Source: Lachnospiraceae bacterium (GTDB taxonomy: Bacteria; Bacillota; Clostridia; Lachnospirales; Lachnospiraceae). From it: a stretch of 11,017 nt of DNA. Position 1 is the first letter of the stretch. Every line of letters starts with the position of its first letter. The notes under the pieces are model-generated. The model saw only the letters and a list, made by a program, of their open reading frames with translations, searched no databases and was not told where the DNA came from. The stretch spans positions 1 to 11,017 of the forward strand of contig CAADTT010000014.1 in assembly GCA_900752065.1 (NCBI GenBank), in the 5' to 3' direction. Shown piece after piece: positions 1 through 7,040 of this stretch. Both the position numbers and the translations under genes were made by a program.

Positions 1-114
1 ATTGATGTGGATAACCCATTCAAAAATAGAGAGAATGGTGAAAAAAGCATTTTTATAATATCGGCAGGCTAAAAGATATATTTACCTTTCAATGCTGTTA
101 GAAAGACGTTTCAC
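1..114. other. AT-rich region upstream of glyA, no gene recognised
   Basis: No gene can be supported here. Frame 1 is open from the window edge to a TAA at 70-72, so the tail of an upstream + strand gene could lie here, but about 23 residues are too few to identify and the composition looks intergenic. It holds the 9-mer TGTGGATAA at 6-14, the exact complement of the DnaA box TTATCCACA. A TATAAT at 54-59 lacks a convincing -35 box. Confidence 0.4.
6..14 (-). promoter_or_regulatory. Single consensus DnaA-box 9-mer
   Basis: TGTGGATAA reads TTATCCACA on the minus strand, a perfect DnaA box. Only one copy is visible and it lies at the window edge, so a chance match or the margin of a cluster outside the window are both possible. 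Confidence 0.3.
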
Positions 115-143
115 TTGACAATAGCCCGTAAAATAGATAAGAT
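115..143 (+). promoter_or_regulatory. Sigma-A type promoter of glyA
   Basis: TTGACA at 115-120 is a perfect -35 box. A 17-bp spacer leads to TAAGAT at 138-143, which matches TATAAT at four of six positions. Transcription would start near 150, giving a leader of about 70 nt. The leader holds a weak CTACTG/CGGTAG pairing (146-151 with 175-180). I do not recognise a known riboswitch in it. Confidence 0.75.
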
Positions 144-220
144 ATCTACTGAATGTTGCTTTATGGAAAGAAAGCGGTAGTTATATAGTTCAGACAATAT
201 CCAAAGAGGAGGAAATTTCT

Positions 221-1459
221 ATGTATTCACTGGAGGAAGTGCGGGCAGTTGACCCGGAAATTGCTGAGGCCATTGTACGGGAAGAAGAGAGGCAGAACAG
301 CCATATTGAGTTGATCGCTTCTGAAAACTGGGTGACAAAAGCAGTCATGGCAGCGATGGGAAGTCCATTGACAAATAAATATGCAGAGGGATATCCGGGA
401 AAGAGATATTACGGCGGATGCGAGTGTGTTGATGAAGTGGAAAATCTTGCCATAGAGCGGGCGAAGAAGATCTTCGGCTGTACTTATGCAAATGTTCAGC
501 CCCACTCAGGTGCGCAGGCAAATATGGCAGTGTTCCTTGCTATCTTAAAGGCAGGCGATACTGTGATGGGTATGAATCTGGCACACGGGGGACATTTGAC
601 ACATGGAAGCCCTGCAAACTTCTCCGGTATGTATTTTAATATAGTACCTTACGGGGTAAATGATGACGGCGTGATTGATTATGACAGGGTACGGGAGATT
701 GCCCTGGAGTGTAAGCCGAAGCTGATCGTGGCTGGAGCCAGCGCTTATGCGCGTACCATTGATTTTAAGAAGTTTCGGGAGATTGCTGACGAAGTGGGCG
801 CATACCTGATGGTAGATATGGCACATATCGCAGGACTGGTGGCAGCAGGTCTTCATCCAAGTCCTATTCCTTATGCAGATGTGACGACGACTACGACACA
901 TAAGACGCTGCGGGGACCGAGAGGCGGTATGATTCTTTCCAGCGAGGAGACAGCAAAGAAGTTTAATTTCAACAAAGCAGTATTTCCGGGCGTACAGGGC
1001 GGTCCTCTGATGCATGTGATCGCAGCAAAGGCGGTTTGCTTTAAGGAAGTACTTTCCGATGAATACAAAGTATATCAGCAGAATATTGTGAAAAACGCTC
1101 AGGCACTCTGCAAGGGCCTGATGAACAGAGGAATCAAGATCGTTTCCGGCGGTACGGACAACCATCTGATGCTGGTTGACCTGGTGGATACCGGAAGAAC
1201 AGGAAAAGAAGTGGAGAATCTTCTGGACAGCGTAAATATTACCTGCAATAAGAACACGATTCCGAATGATCCGAAGTCTGCTTTCGTGACCAGCGGCGTT
1301 CGTCTGGGAACTCCGGCTGTTACTGCCAGAGGTATGAAAGAAGAGGATATGGATGTTATCGCTGAGGCGATCGCTATGATGATCCAGGATCCTGAGAAAA
1401 ATCAGGAAAAGGCAAGGGCGCTTGTCAAGAGCCTGACCGATAAGTATCCGCTGATTTAG
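221..1459 (+). CDS. glyA: Serine hydroxymethyltransferase
   Basis: This cytosolic PLP enzyme interconverts serine and glycine while moving a one-carbon unit to or from tetrahydrofolate, feeding purine, thymidylate and methionine synthesis. The 412-residue product has the family's usual length. Visible hallmarks are the N-terminal ELIASEN segment (about 30-36), KYAEGYPGKRYYGG (53-66), the substrate/PLP region SGAQAN (96-101), the PLP aspartate in MVDMAHIAGL (197-206) and the Schiff-base lysine K228 in TTTTTHKTLRGPRGG. The start is set by AGGAGG at 207-212, 8 nt before the ATG. It has its own promoter upstream and a strong terminator downstream, so it is probably monocistronic. No key residue appears to be missing. 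The identification is very secure. Confidence 0.98.
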   Translation: MYSLEEVRAVDPEIAEAIVREEERQNSHIELIASENWVTKAVMAAMGSPLTNKYAEGYPGKRYYGGCECVDEVENLAIERAKKIFGCTYANVQPHSGAQANMAVFLAILKAGDTVMGMNLAHGGHLTHGSPANFSGMYFNIVPYGVNDDGVIDYDRVREIALECKPKLIVAGASAYARTIDFKKFREIADEVGAYLMVDMAHIAGLVAAGLHPSPIPYADVTTTTTHKTLRGPRGGMILSSEETAKKFNFNKAVFPGVQGGPLMHVIAAKAVCFKEVLSDEYKVYQQNIVKNAQALCKGLMNRGIKIVSGGTDNHLMLVDLVDTGRTGKEVENLLDSVNITCNKNTIPNDPKSAFVTSGVRLGTPAVTARGMKEEDMDVIAEAIAMMIQDPEKNQEKARALVKSLTDKYPLI

Positions 1460-1494
1460 GATATGCAGGACAGATGAAAGATATATAAGGCATG

Positions 1495-1540
1495 AAAAAA
1501 GGGAGATATTGCGGCGGGAATGCCGGGATATCTCCCTTTT
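1495..1540 (+). terminator. Intrinsic terminator after glyA (possibly bidirectional)
   Basis: GGGAGATAT (1501-1509) pairs perfectly with ATATCTCCC (1528-1536), and CGGC/GCCG extends the pairing inside the loop. TTTT follows at 1537-1540. The six A residues before the stem would act as the T tract on the opposite strand, so the element could also stop antisense transcription. Confidence 0.9.
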
Positions 1541-1690
1541 CATAACATAGGAAACTTCGTTCCCTATGATACAAAAACGATTTGTGAGGATGTACACAGA
1601 TGCGGATGCAAGATGCTGTTGGTGCGCAAAACGCACAGGCATCCCAGGATTGAGGGGGAATTTCGGGAGGCTATAGAAAAGTTTACAATA
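1541..1690. other. Structured non-coding stretch between glyA and the efflux operon
   Basis: No gene is supported. Two inverted repeats are visible. CATAGG (1546-1551) faces CCTATG (1563-1568). GTGCG (1622-1626) faces CGCAC (1632-1636) across a CAAAA loop, with an outer GATGC/GCATC pair (1612-1616 with 1639-1643). A 61-codon frame crosses the region but starts inside the terminator, lacks a ribosome site and has no recognisable domain. The nested palindromes suggest a small repeat or RNA element; I cannot show that it recurs. Confidence 0.4.
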
Positions 1691-1736
1691 TTAAGCAAAT
1701 TTTAAGTAGGAACAATCTGGCGCGGCATGTTATACT
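1691..1736 (+). promoter_or_regulatory. Extended -10 promoter of the efflux operon with a direct-repeat operator candidate
   Basis: TATACT at 1731-1736 is preceded by TGT (1728-1730), giving an extended -10 element, while the -35 position (about 1708-1713) is poor. Immediately upstream TTAAG occurs at 1691-1695 and 1702-1706, an 11-bp repeat spacing that places the sites around -37 to -52. This is where an OmpR-family activator dimer commonly binds. The roughly 72-nt leader contains two mutually exclusive hairpins: GCAGGT/ACCTGC (1761-1766 with 1773-1778), and GTAA-CC/GGTTAC (1769-1775 with 1784-1789). The promoter is likely; the operator is inference. Confidence 0.5.
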
Positions 1737-1814
1737 GGACAAAGGTAAAGCAGGAACCTGGCAGGTCTGTAAACCTGCGGAACGGTTACAACTATTTTAT
1801 ATTGGAGGGCAGCC

Positions 1815-3233
1815 ATGAAAATAAAAAAGAAGCAGATGATAATAATCGGAGCGGCGGTGGTGGTGATTGCTGCGGCAGGTGTGATTTTTACAGTGGTCAG
1901 AAAGGGCGGAAGCTCTGGAGGAGACCCGGAAAATTCTGTATATGTGGATTCTGTGGCGGAGCTTTGCGGGCTGGGAACCGGAAACGGCCTGACAGACAGG
2001 TTCAGCGGCGTGGTAGAGCCGCAGAAGACCTGGGATATCCAGGTATCATCGGATAAGAAGGTAGATGAGATCCTGGTGAAAGAGGGGGATGAAGTAAAGG
2101 TCGGAGACGAGCTTTTTACATATAGTACAGAAGAAATGGAAGAGAATCTGGCGCAGGCGGAGATCGATCTGGACCGGCTGGCGAATGAGATCGACCAGAC
2201 GAAGGAACAGATTGAATCCTTGAAAAAGGAGAAGGCAAGCGCAGGTTCTGACGCTCAGCTCAGTTATACCACGCAGATCAATACAGCAGAAAATGATATT
2301 AAGCGAAAAGAGTATGAGCAGAAGAGTAAGAAGATGGAGATCGAGAAGCTGAAAAACAGCATCGCAAACGCTACGGTGACCAGTGAGATGGATGGTCTGG
2401 TAAAATCCATTAATTCTTCCGATTCCTCCAATATAAACTCTATGACGGGAGAGGAGACGGCGTTTATGACGATCCTCGCTACCGGGGATTTCCGGATCAA
2501 AGGTACGGTAAATGAACAAAACATGTCAGCTATCGTGGAAGGACAGCCGGTAATCGTTCATTCCAGAGTAAATGACAGCACATGGAGCGGGACGCTTACT
2601 GCGGTGGATATCCAGAATCCGGAGAAGAACGACAATATGTACTACAGCTCCGATGGCTCTACGGACAGCTCCAGCAACTATCCGTTCTATGTGGAGCTGG
2701 AATCCGCAGACGGCCTGATGCTGGGACAGCATGTCTATATTGAGATGGATTACGGGCAGGCAGAAGAGCGGGAAGGCATCTGGCTGGACAGCTACTATAT
2801 CGTACAGGAAGAGGATAAGGCGTATGTCTGGGCGGCTAACAGCAAGGACCGGATGGAGAAGCGTTCTGTTACGCTGGGAGAGTTTGATGAGGATATGCAG
2901 CAGTATCAGATCACGGATGGATTGACGGAGGAGGATTACATCGCATTTCCGGATGAGTTCATCAAAGAAGGTGACAGCGCGGTGAAAAATGTAGACCAGA
3001 CTTCCGGTATGGAAGATATGGGCGGCATGGAAGATATGGATGGCATGGAAGATATGGACGACATGGGAGATGGCGGTATGCCTTCTATGGACGGGGGTGA
3101 TATCCCTGCTTTTGATGAAGGAAGTGAGGACGGCCTTCTGGATGAAGAGGAGTTTGATGATCTGGGAGAAGAGGGTATCGGTTCTCTGTCAGGCGAAGAT
3201 ATGATGGATGAAGGAATGGAGGAGACAGAGTGA
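1815..3233 (+). CDS. Efflux membrane fusion protein (HlyD/MacA-type adaptor) with acidic Met-rich tail
   Basis: This is predicted to be an extracytoplasmic adaptor for the ABC exporter encoded downstream. Residues 1-6 are basic and 7-28 form a single N-terminal membrane segment or uncleaved signal. A biotinyl-lipoyl-like half follows (DKKVDEILVKEGDEVKVGDEL, split here: DKKVDEILVK then EGDEVKVGDEL, 80-100). A charged coiled-coil hairpin spans about 105-183, the second lipoyl half (ATVTSEMDGLVKSI) 186-199, and beta-barrel and membrane-proximal domains run to about 390. The last 80 residues are unusual: repeated GMEDM units, then a Glu/Asp-rich end with almost no positive charge. The start follows GGAGGG at 1804-1809. 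The stop overlaps the GTG of the ATPase gene by 4 nt. Gram-positive adaptors lack a TolC partner, so the role of the hairpin is open. The substrate is unknown. Confidence 0.88.
   Translation: MKIKKKQMIIIGAAVVVIAAAGVIFTVVRKGGSSGGDPENSVYVDSVAELCGLGTGNGLTDRFSGVVEPQKTWDIQVSSDKKVDEILVKEGDEVKVGDELFTYSTEEMEENLAQAEIDLDRLANEIDQTKEQIESLKKEKASAGSDAQLSYTTQINTAENDIKRKEYEQKSKKMEIEKLKNSIANATVTSEMDGLVKSINSSDSSNINSMTGEETAFMTILATGDFRIKGTVNEQNMSAIVEGQPVIVHSRVNDSTWSGTLTAVDIQNPEKNDNMYYSSDGSTDSSSNYPFYVELESADGLMLGQHVYIEMDYGQAEEREGIWLDSYYIVQEEDKAYVWAANSKDRMEKRSVTLGEFDEDMQQYQITDGLTEEDYIAFPDEFIKEGDSAVKNVDQTSGMEDMGGMEDMDGMEDMDDMGDGGMPSMDGGDIPAFDEGSEDGLLDEEEFDDLGEEGIGSLSGEDMMDEGMEETE
3006..3077 (+). repeat. 18-bp in-frame tandem repeat coding GMEDM(G/D)
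   Basis: Three near-identical 18-bp units (3006-3023, 3024-3041, 3042-3059) and a degenerate fourth (3060-3077) encode GMEDMG, GMEDMD, GMEDMD and DMGDGG, residues 398-421 of the first adaptor. Differences among the first three units are only at a few positions, suggesting recent slippage. The unit length keeps the frame, so copy number can vary without breaking the gene. Confidence 0.85.
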
Positions 3234-3919
3234 TACTAGAATTAGACCATATCTATAAAGATTATATTCAGGGAAGTATGGTGGTTCCGGTATTAAAGGA
3301 TGTGACGCTGCATGTGGAAGAGGGAGAATATGTGGCGATCATGGGGCCTTCCGGTTCCGGAAAATCCACACTGATGAACATCATCGGCTGCCTGGATAAG
3401 CCTACGAAGGGCGAATACAAGCTGGACGGCATGGATGTGCTGCTCCAGAAGGACAATGATCTGGCGGATGTCAGGCTGAAGATGCTGGGATTTGTATTCC
3501 AGACCTTCCAGCTCCTTCCGAGACAGACGGCGCTGGAAAACGTGGCGCTTCCACTGATCTATGCGGGAGTGTCCAAAAAAGAAAGAAATCGTCTGGCAGC
3601 GGAGGCTCTTGAAAAGGTGGGGCTTGGTGATCGTATGAATTTCGTGCCGAACCAGCTTTCCGGAGGACAGAAGCAGAGGGTGGCTATAGCCAGAGCGATG
3701 GTTAATAAGCCGAAGATCCTGCTGGCGGATGAACCTACCGGAGCGTTGGATTCCAAATCGGGAAAACAGGTGATGGAACTTTTCGCACAGTTAAATGAAG
3801 AGGGCGTGACAGTGATCATGATCACCCATGACAGAGAGATTGCCCGTCATGCAAGAAGAGTCGTAGATATTTTCGATGGAGAAATTTCCGAGCGTACAGG
3901 AGAGGAGGTATCTCTGTGA
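3230..3919 (+). CDS. ABC transporter ATP-binding protein, MacB/LolD type
   Basis: This cytoplasmic ATPase powers the exporter formed with the permease two genes downstream. All ABC motifs are intact in 229 residues: Walker A GPSGSGKST (39-47), Q-loop Q91 in FVFQTFQLLP, signature LSGGQ (143-147), Walker B ILLADEP (163-169), the D-loop GALD (171-174) and switch histidine H200 in ITHD. The IGCLDKPTKGEY segment is typical of the MacB/LolD group. Translation starts at GTG, whose last two bases lie in the TGA stop of the preceding adaptor (GTGA overlap), with GGAGGA at 3218-3223 as ribosome site. The same GTGA arrangement recurs at its own end. This predicts strong translational coupling across the first three genes. 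Confidence 0.96.
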   Translation: MILELDHIYKDYIQGSMVVPVLKDVTLHVEEGEYVAIMGPSGSGKSTLMNIIGCLDKPTKGEYKLDGMDVLLQKDNDLADVRLKMLGFVFQTFQLLPRQTALENVALPLIYAGVSKKERNRLAAEALEKVGLGDRMNFVPNQLSGGQKQRVAIARAMVNKPKILLADEPTGALDSKSGKQVMELFAQLNEEGVTVIMITHDREIARHARRVVDIFDGEISERTGEEVSL

Positions 3920-5727
3920 AAAAAAGAACAATTGCGGTGATAGCCGCCGCAGCCATTGTTGTTGTGGCAGGCGGAGGATATGGTATTTATAAGCTTGTAA
4001 AAAGTAATGCGAGTCCGGTGGAGGTTATGGCAGTGTCCAGCCTGAATATGGGATGGTGGGGCGATACCAGCAATACGTCGGGAGTCATTACAGCGAATGC
4101 CACTCAGGAGGTTTATCTGGACGGCAATGAGCTGGTGGATAAGGTTCATGTAAAAGAGGGGGATGAGGTCAAGATCGGCGATACGCTCCTCTCCTATGAT
4201 ACGACGCTTCTGGAGCTGGATGTGGAGTCGGAGGAACTGGAAAAACAGGGAGTCCAGCTTCAGATCAAAGCAGCGGAGCAGGAGTTGGAGAAGTTAAAAA
4301 AGACCACGCCGGTACCTGACAATGCATTCGGAGATGCGGGGATGGATGACGGGGCGGTTTTGGTAAAGACGCAGGCAGTTATGACAGCCACCAGTGCAGA
4401 GACAGCGACTCAGACGGAATCGCAGGCACCGGAAACACAGGCAACGGAGGCTCAGACAACGGAGAGCCAGACCCCGGAGACAAAAGCGCCGGAAAGTCAG
4501 ACTCCGGAGACACTCGGCGAGGAAGTGCTGGATCCGGAAAAAGAGGAAAAGCCGCAGAAATCCCCGTTGAAGAATGTGAAAGCTTATTCAAAGCTGAATT
4601 ATGATTCCAAGCCCTATAAGGGTTCCGGTACGAAGGAAGATCCCTATGTGTTCTTCTGCAAGGAAGGAGCGACGATTTACGCCTCCTTTATGAATAAGCT
4701 TCTGGGTTACAATGCATCGGGAACGTCAAAAAAGAACGGTGGAATGAAGGAGAATGGAAAGGGCAGTTATGCCATTTTGGAGATCCGGGAGGGAGATTCC
4801 GTAAATGGCGGCTTTGTGAAGTCCATCAGCATCAACGGTACGGTAAAAGTGGATAAAGCTTATGCGCCGGATATCACATGGACCTTCGCCAGCGATGGCG
4901 TTACAAAAAATGTGCCGGATGTGGATGAACCTTCCGATGAGGATGACGATCCTTTCGGCGGCTGGGATGACGGTCCGGATGGAGACGTCTATACTGTGAC
5001 GGAACTGAAGGAAGCAATCAAGGAAAAAGAGGATGAGATCAAAGATCTGAAGCTCGACCTTCGGGAAGCAAAGCTGAATGTCAAGCAGGCGAAACGGAAG
5101 CTGGACGAAGCAATCGTGAAAGCGACGATCAACGGCGTTGTGAAGTCTGTGGGCGACCCGGCAGTGGGTGAGCTGGACGGAGAGCCTTTCCTGACGGTCA
5201 CCAGCAGCGAGGGAATGTACGTGGAGGGAACGATCAGCGAGCTGAAGCTGGGGGATGTGAAGGTAGGCACTACCATGACAGGAATGTCTTATGAAAGCGG
5301 CATGTCCTTCACGGCGGAGATCACGGAGATTTCCGAGTATCCTACGACAGCGAACTCATGGTCGAGCAATGATGCATCGGCTTCCTCGTATCCATTTACG
5401 GCATATATTGAAGATTCCACGGGACTGAGCAATAATGAATGGGTAGATCTGACGATCCAGGAGAGCGTCGGAGGGGATGCTTCTGCGATCTATCTTCCGA
5501 AAGCTTATATTCGTTCGGAAAACGGGCAGAGTTATGTCTATAAGGCGGATGAGAACGAGCGTTTGAAGAAGCAGTATATCAAGACAGGAGCTACCGTGTA
5601 TTCTACGAGTGTGGAAGTAAAGAGCGGGCTGAGCCTGGAGGATAAAATTGCTTTTCCATACGGAAAAAACGTAGTGGAAGGCGCAAAAGTAGTTGACGGC
5701 AATTCGGACGATGGAGTGATGTATTAG
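3916..5727 (+). CDS. Second efflux membrane fusion protein with a large insert in the hairpin
   Basis: This is a second HlyD/MacA-type adaptor in the operon, 603 residues and clearly longer than usual. Residues 5-27 form the N-terminal membrane segment. The first lipoyl half is near 63-95 (VHVKEGDEVKIGDTLLSYD), the first helix of the hairpin about 97-130, and the second helix about 360-400 (VTELKEAIKEKEDEIKDLK). The second lipoyl half (ATINGVVKSVGDPAVGELDG) lies at 403-422, then beta-barrel and membrane-proximal regions. Between the helices sit a Thr/Gln/Glu/Pro linker (157-215) with repeated ESQTPET, an apparently folded segment (about 222-331) with one cysteine (C248), and an acidic Asp/Gly linker (334-357). 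I do not recognise the folded segment. The start is GTG overlapping the ATPase stop, with AGGAGG at 3903-3908. Adaptor identity is secure; the insert's role is unknown. Confidence 0.88.
   Translation: MKKRTIAVIAAAAIVVVAGGGYGIYKLVKSNASPVEVMAVSSLNMGWWGDTSNTSGVITANATQEVYLDGNELVDKVHVKEGDEVKIGDTLLSYDTTLLELDVESEELEKQGVQLQIKAAEQELEKLKKTTPVPDNAFGDAGMDDGAVLVKTQAVMTATSAETATQTESQAPETQATEAQTTESQTPETKAPESQTPETLGEEVLDPEKEEKPQKSPLKNVKAYSKLNYDSKPYKGSGTKEDPYVFFCKEGATIYASFMNKLLGYNASGTSKKNGGMKENGKGSYAILEIREGDSVNGGFVKSISINGTVKVDKAYAPDITWTFASDGVTKNVPDVDEPSDEDDDPFGGWDDGPDGDVYTVTELKEAIKEKEDEIKDLKLDLREAKLNVKQAKRKLDEAIVKATINGVVKSVGDPAVGELDGEPFLTVTSSEGMYVEGTISELKLGDVKVGTTMTGMSYESGMSFTAEITEISEYPTTANSWSSNDASASSYPFTAYIEDSTGLSNNEWVDLTIQESVGGDASAIYLPKAYIRSENGQSYVYKADENERLKKQYIKTGATVYSTSVEVKSGLSLEDKIAFPYGKNVVEGAKVVDGNSDDGVMY
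4396..4515 (+). repeat. Low-complexity Thr/Gln/Glu/Pro-coding stretch
   Basis: Residues 161-200 of the second adaptor consist almost only of A, E, T, Q, S and P, with ESQAPET, ESQTPET and ESQTPET as imperfect repeats. The DNA repeats are degenerate, so this is an older composition bias rather than a fresh tandem expansion. It resembles flexible cell-wall-spanning or cell-surface linkers of Gram-positive proteins. Confidence 0.7.
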
Positions 5728-5738
5728 GAGGTGGAAAT

Positions 5739-6998
5739 ATGTTAGAAAATATACGATTATCCCTGCAGGGAGTGTGGTCGCATAAAATGCGTTCCTTCCT
5801 GACAATGCTGGGAATTATTATCGGTATCGCTTCGATTATTTCTATTGTTTCCACGATCCAGGGAACAAATGAGCAGATCAAAGAAAACCTGCTGGGTGCG
5901 GGAAATAATACGGTGGATGTAAAGGTCTATCAGGGTGACTGGCCCTATGAATTTGCAGACTACAATCCTGCACCGCAGGGGATTCCGGTCATCAGCGAAG
6001 AGGTACGTCAGGAGATCAGGGATTTAGACGAGGTGGAGGACGTAGCCCTCTATAACAGCCGCAGCTATGCGGAGGCCGTTTATTATAAGGATAAGAATCT
6101 GCAGGGCGCGAACGTACTGGGCGTGGACAATAATTATTTTTCTGTCTGCGGCTACACCGTGCGTTCGGGGAGACAGTTCATCGAAGAAGATTTTACAAAG
6201 TTCCATAAGGTGGCGATTCTGGATCAGACGGCGGCCAGCAGTCTGTTTCAGGAGGAGAGCGCTCTTGGAAAGACGATAGAGATCGGCGGGGAGCCGTTTA
6301 CGGTGGTTGGCGTGGCACAGAAAAAAGAGGAATTTGAGCCGGTCATCAACAGTATGGAAGACTATGAGATGTACCTTGGCGAAGAGGCCAGCGGCATCGT
6401 TTATCTCCCGTCAGCGGACTGGGGCATCGTGTATAAGTATGATGAGCCGCAGAATGTAGTGGTAAAAGCAGCTTCTGTAGATGATATGGCAAAGGCAGGG
6501 AAGAAGACGGCGGATATCCTGAATCAATATTTGAATGTTTCCAACGAGGATATCAAATATAAGTCGAAGAATGTGCTGGAGCAGGCAAAGGAGCAGCAGG
6601 ATCTGAGCAAGGCGACCAATGTTCAGCTTATCTGGATCGCCAGTATTTCCCTTCTGGTAGGGGGAATCGGCGTTATGAACATCATGCTGGTGACAGTAAC
6701 GGAGCGTACCAGCGAAATAGGCTTGAAAAAGGCGATTGGTGCAAAGAAAAAGAAAATTCTGGGGCAGTTTCTGACGGAGGCGGCGGTCCTGACCAGTATG
6801 GGAGGAATCATCGGCGTGATCGCGGGGATCATCATGTCGGAGGCGATCTCGAAGATGGCAGATATTCCTGTGGCAATCAGTATACCGGCAATTATCGTAT
6901 CCGTGCTGTTTTCCATGCTGATCGGAATTATTTTCGGACTTCTGCCCTCCATCAAGGCGGCAAACCTGAACCCCATCGATGCATTGCGGCATGAGTAA
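5739..6998 (+). CDS. ABC transporter permease, MacB/FtsX family
   Basis: This is the membrane subunit of the exporter, 419 residues, with the MacB layout. TM1 is at about 19-41 after the SHKMRSFLTMLGIIIGI motif, a large extracellular MacB_PCD-like domain spans about 45-290, and three membrane segments lie at about 297-321, 347-370 and 380-404. The conserved VGGIGVMNIMLVTVTERTSEIG segment precedes GLKKAIGAKK, where the ATPase normally couples, and the C-terminal PIDALRHE is a family hallmark. AGGAGGT at 5726-5732 overlaps the preceding stop and sits 6 nt before the ATG, so the four genes form one unit. MacB-type exporters work by mechanotransmission on extracytoplasmic substrates such as peptides or antimicrobials. 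The substrate here cannot be read from the sequence. No intrinsic terminator separates it from the rpmE promoter. Confidence 0.95.
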   Translation: MLENIRLSLQGVWSHKMRSFLTMLGIIIGIASIISIVSTIQGTNEQIKENLLGAGNNTVDVKVYQGDWPYEFADYNPAPQGIPVISEEVRQEIRDLDEVEDVALYNSRSYAEAVYYKDKNLQGANVLGVDNNYFSVCGYTVRSGRQFIEEDFTKFHKVAILDQTAASSLFQEESALGKTIEIGGEPFTVVGVAQKKEEFEPVINSMEDYEMYLGEEASGIVYLPSADWGIVYKYDEPQNVVVKAASVDDMAKAGKKTADILNQYLNVSNEDIKYKSKNVLEQAKEQQDLSKATNVQLIWIASISLLVGGIGVMNIMLVTVTERTSEIGLKKAIGAKKKKILGQFLTEAAVLTSMGGIIGVIAGIIMSEAISKMADIPVAISIPAIIVSVLFSMLIGIIFGLLPSIKAANLNPIDALRHE

Positions 6999-7005
6999 AA
7001 AGTGC

Positions 7006-7034
7006 TTGCATTTTGCAGAACGCTGTGCTACAAT
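7006..7034 (+). promoter_or_regulatory. Strong promoter of the rpmE transcript
   Basis: TTGCAT (7006-7011), a 17-bp spacer and TACAAT (7029-7034), preceded by an extended -10 TGC (7026-7028), form a near-consensus sigma-A promoter. It begins 7 bp after the permease stop codon. Transcription would start near 7041 and leave a leader of almost 200 nt before rpmE. Confidence 0.85.
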
Positions 7035-7040
7035 CAAATC

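Noticed and set aside
54..59. TATAAT as an additional promoter -10 box
   Set aside because: The position 17 bp upstream reads GAGAAT and there is no TGn extension, while a much better promoter lies at 115-143.
146..220. Riboswitch in the glyA leader
   Set aside because: Only a weak six-pair stem with a 23-nt loop is visible, with no expression platform and no match to glycine or tetrahydrofolate riboswitch signatures that I can recognise.
545..1642. Long open frame on the minus strand across glyA
   Set aside because: It overlaps a full-length, clearly recognised glyA, has no family-like motifs, and runs through the glyA terminator hairpin. It is a shadow of the coding strand.
1520..1705. 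61-codon + strand frame between glyA and the efflux operon
   Set aside because: It begins inside a terminator stem, has no ribosome site, crosses two palindromes and overlaps the proposed operator. No domain is recognisable.
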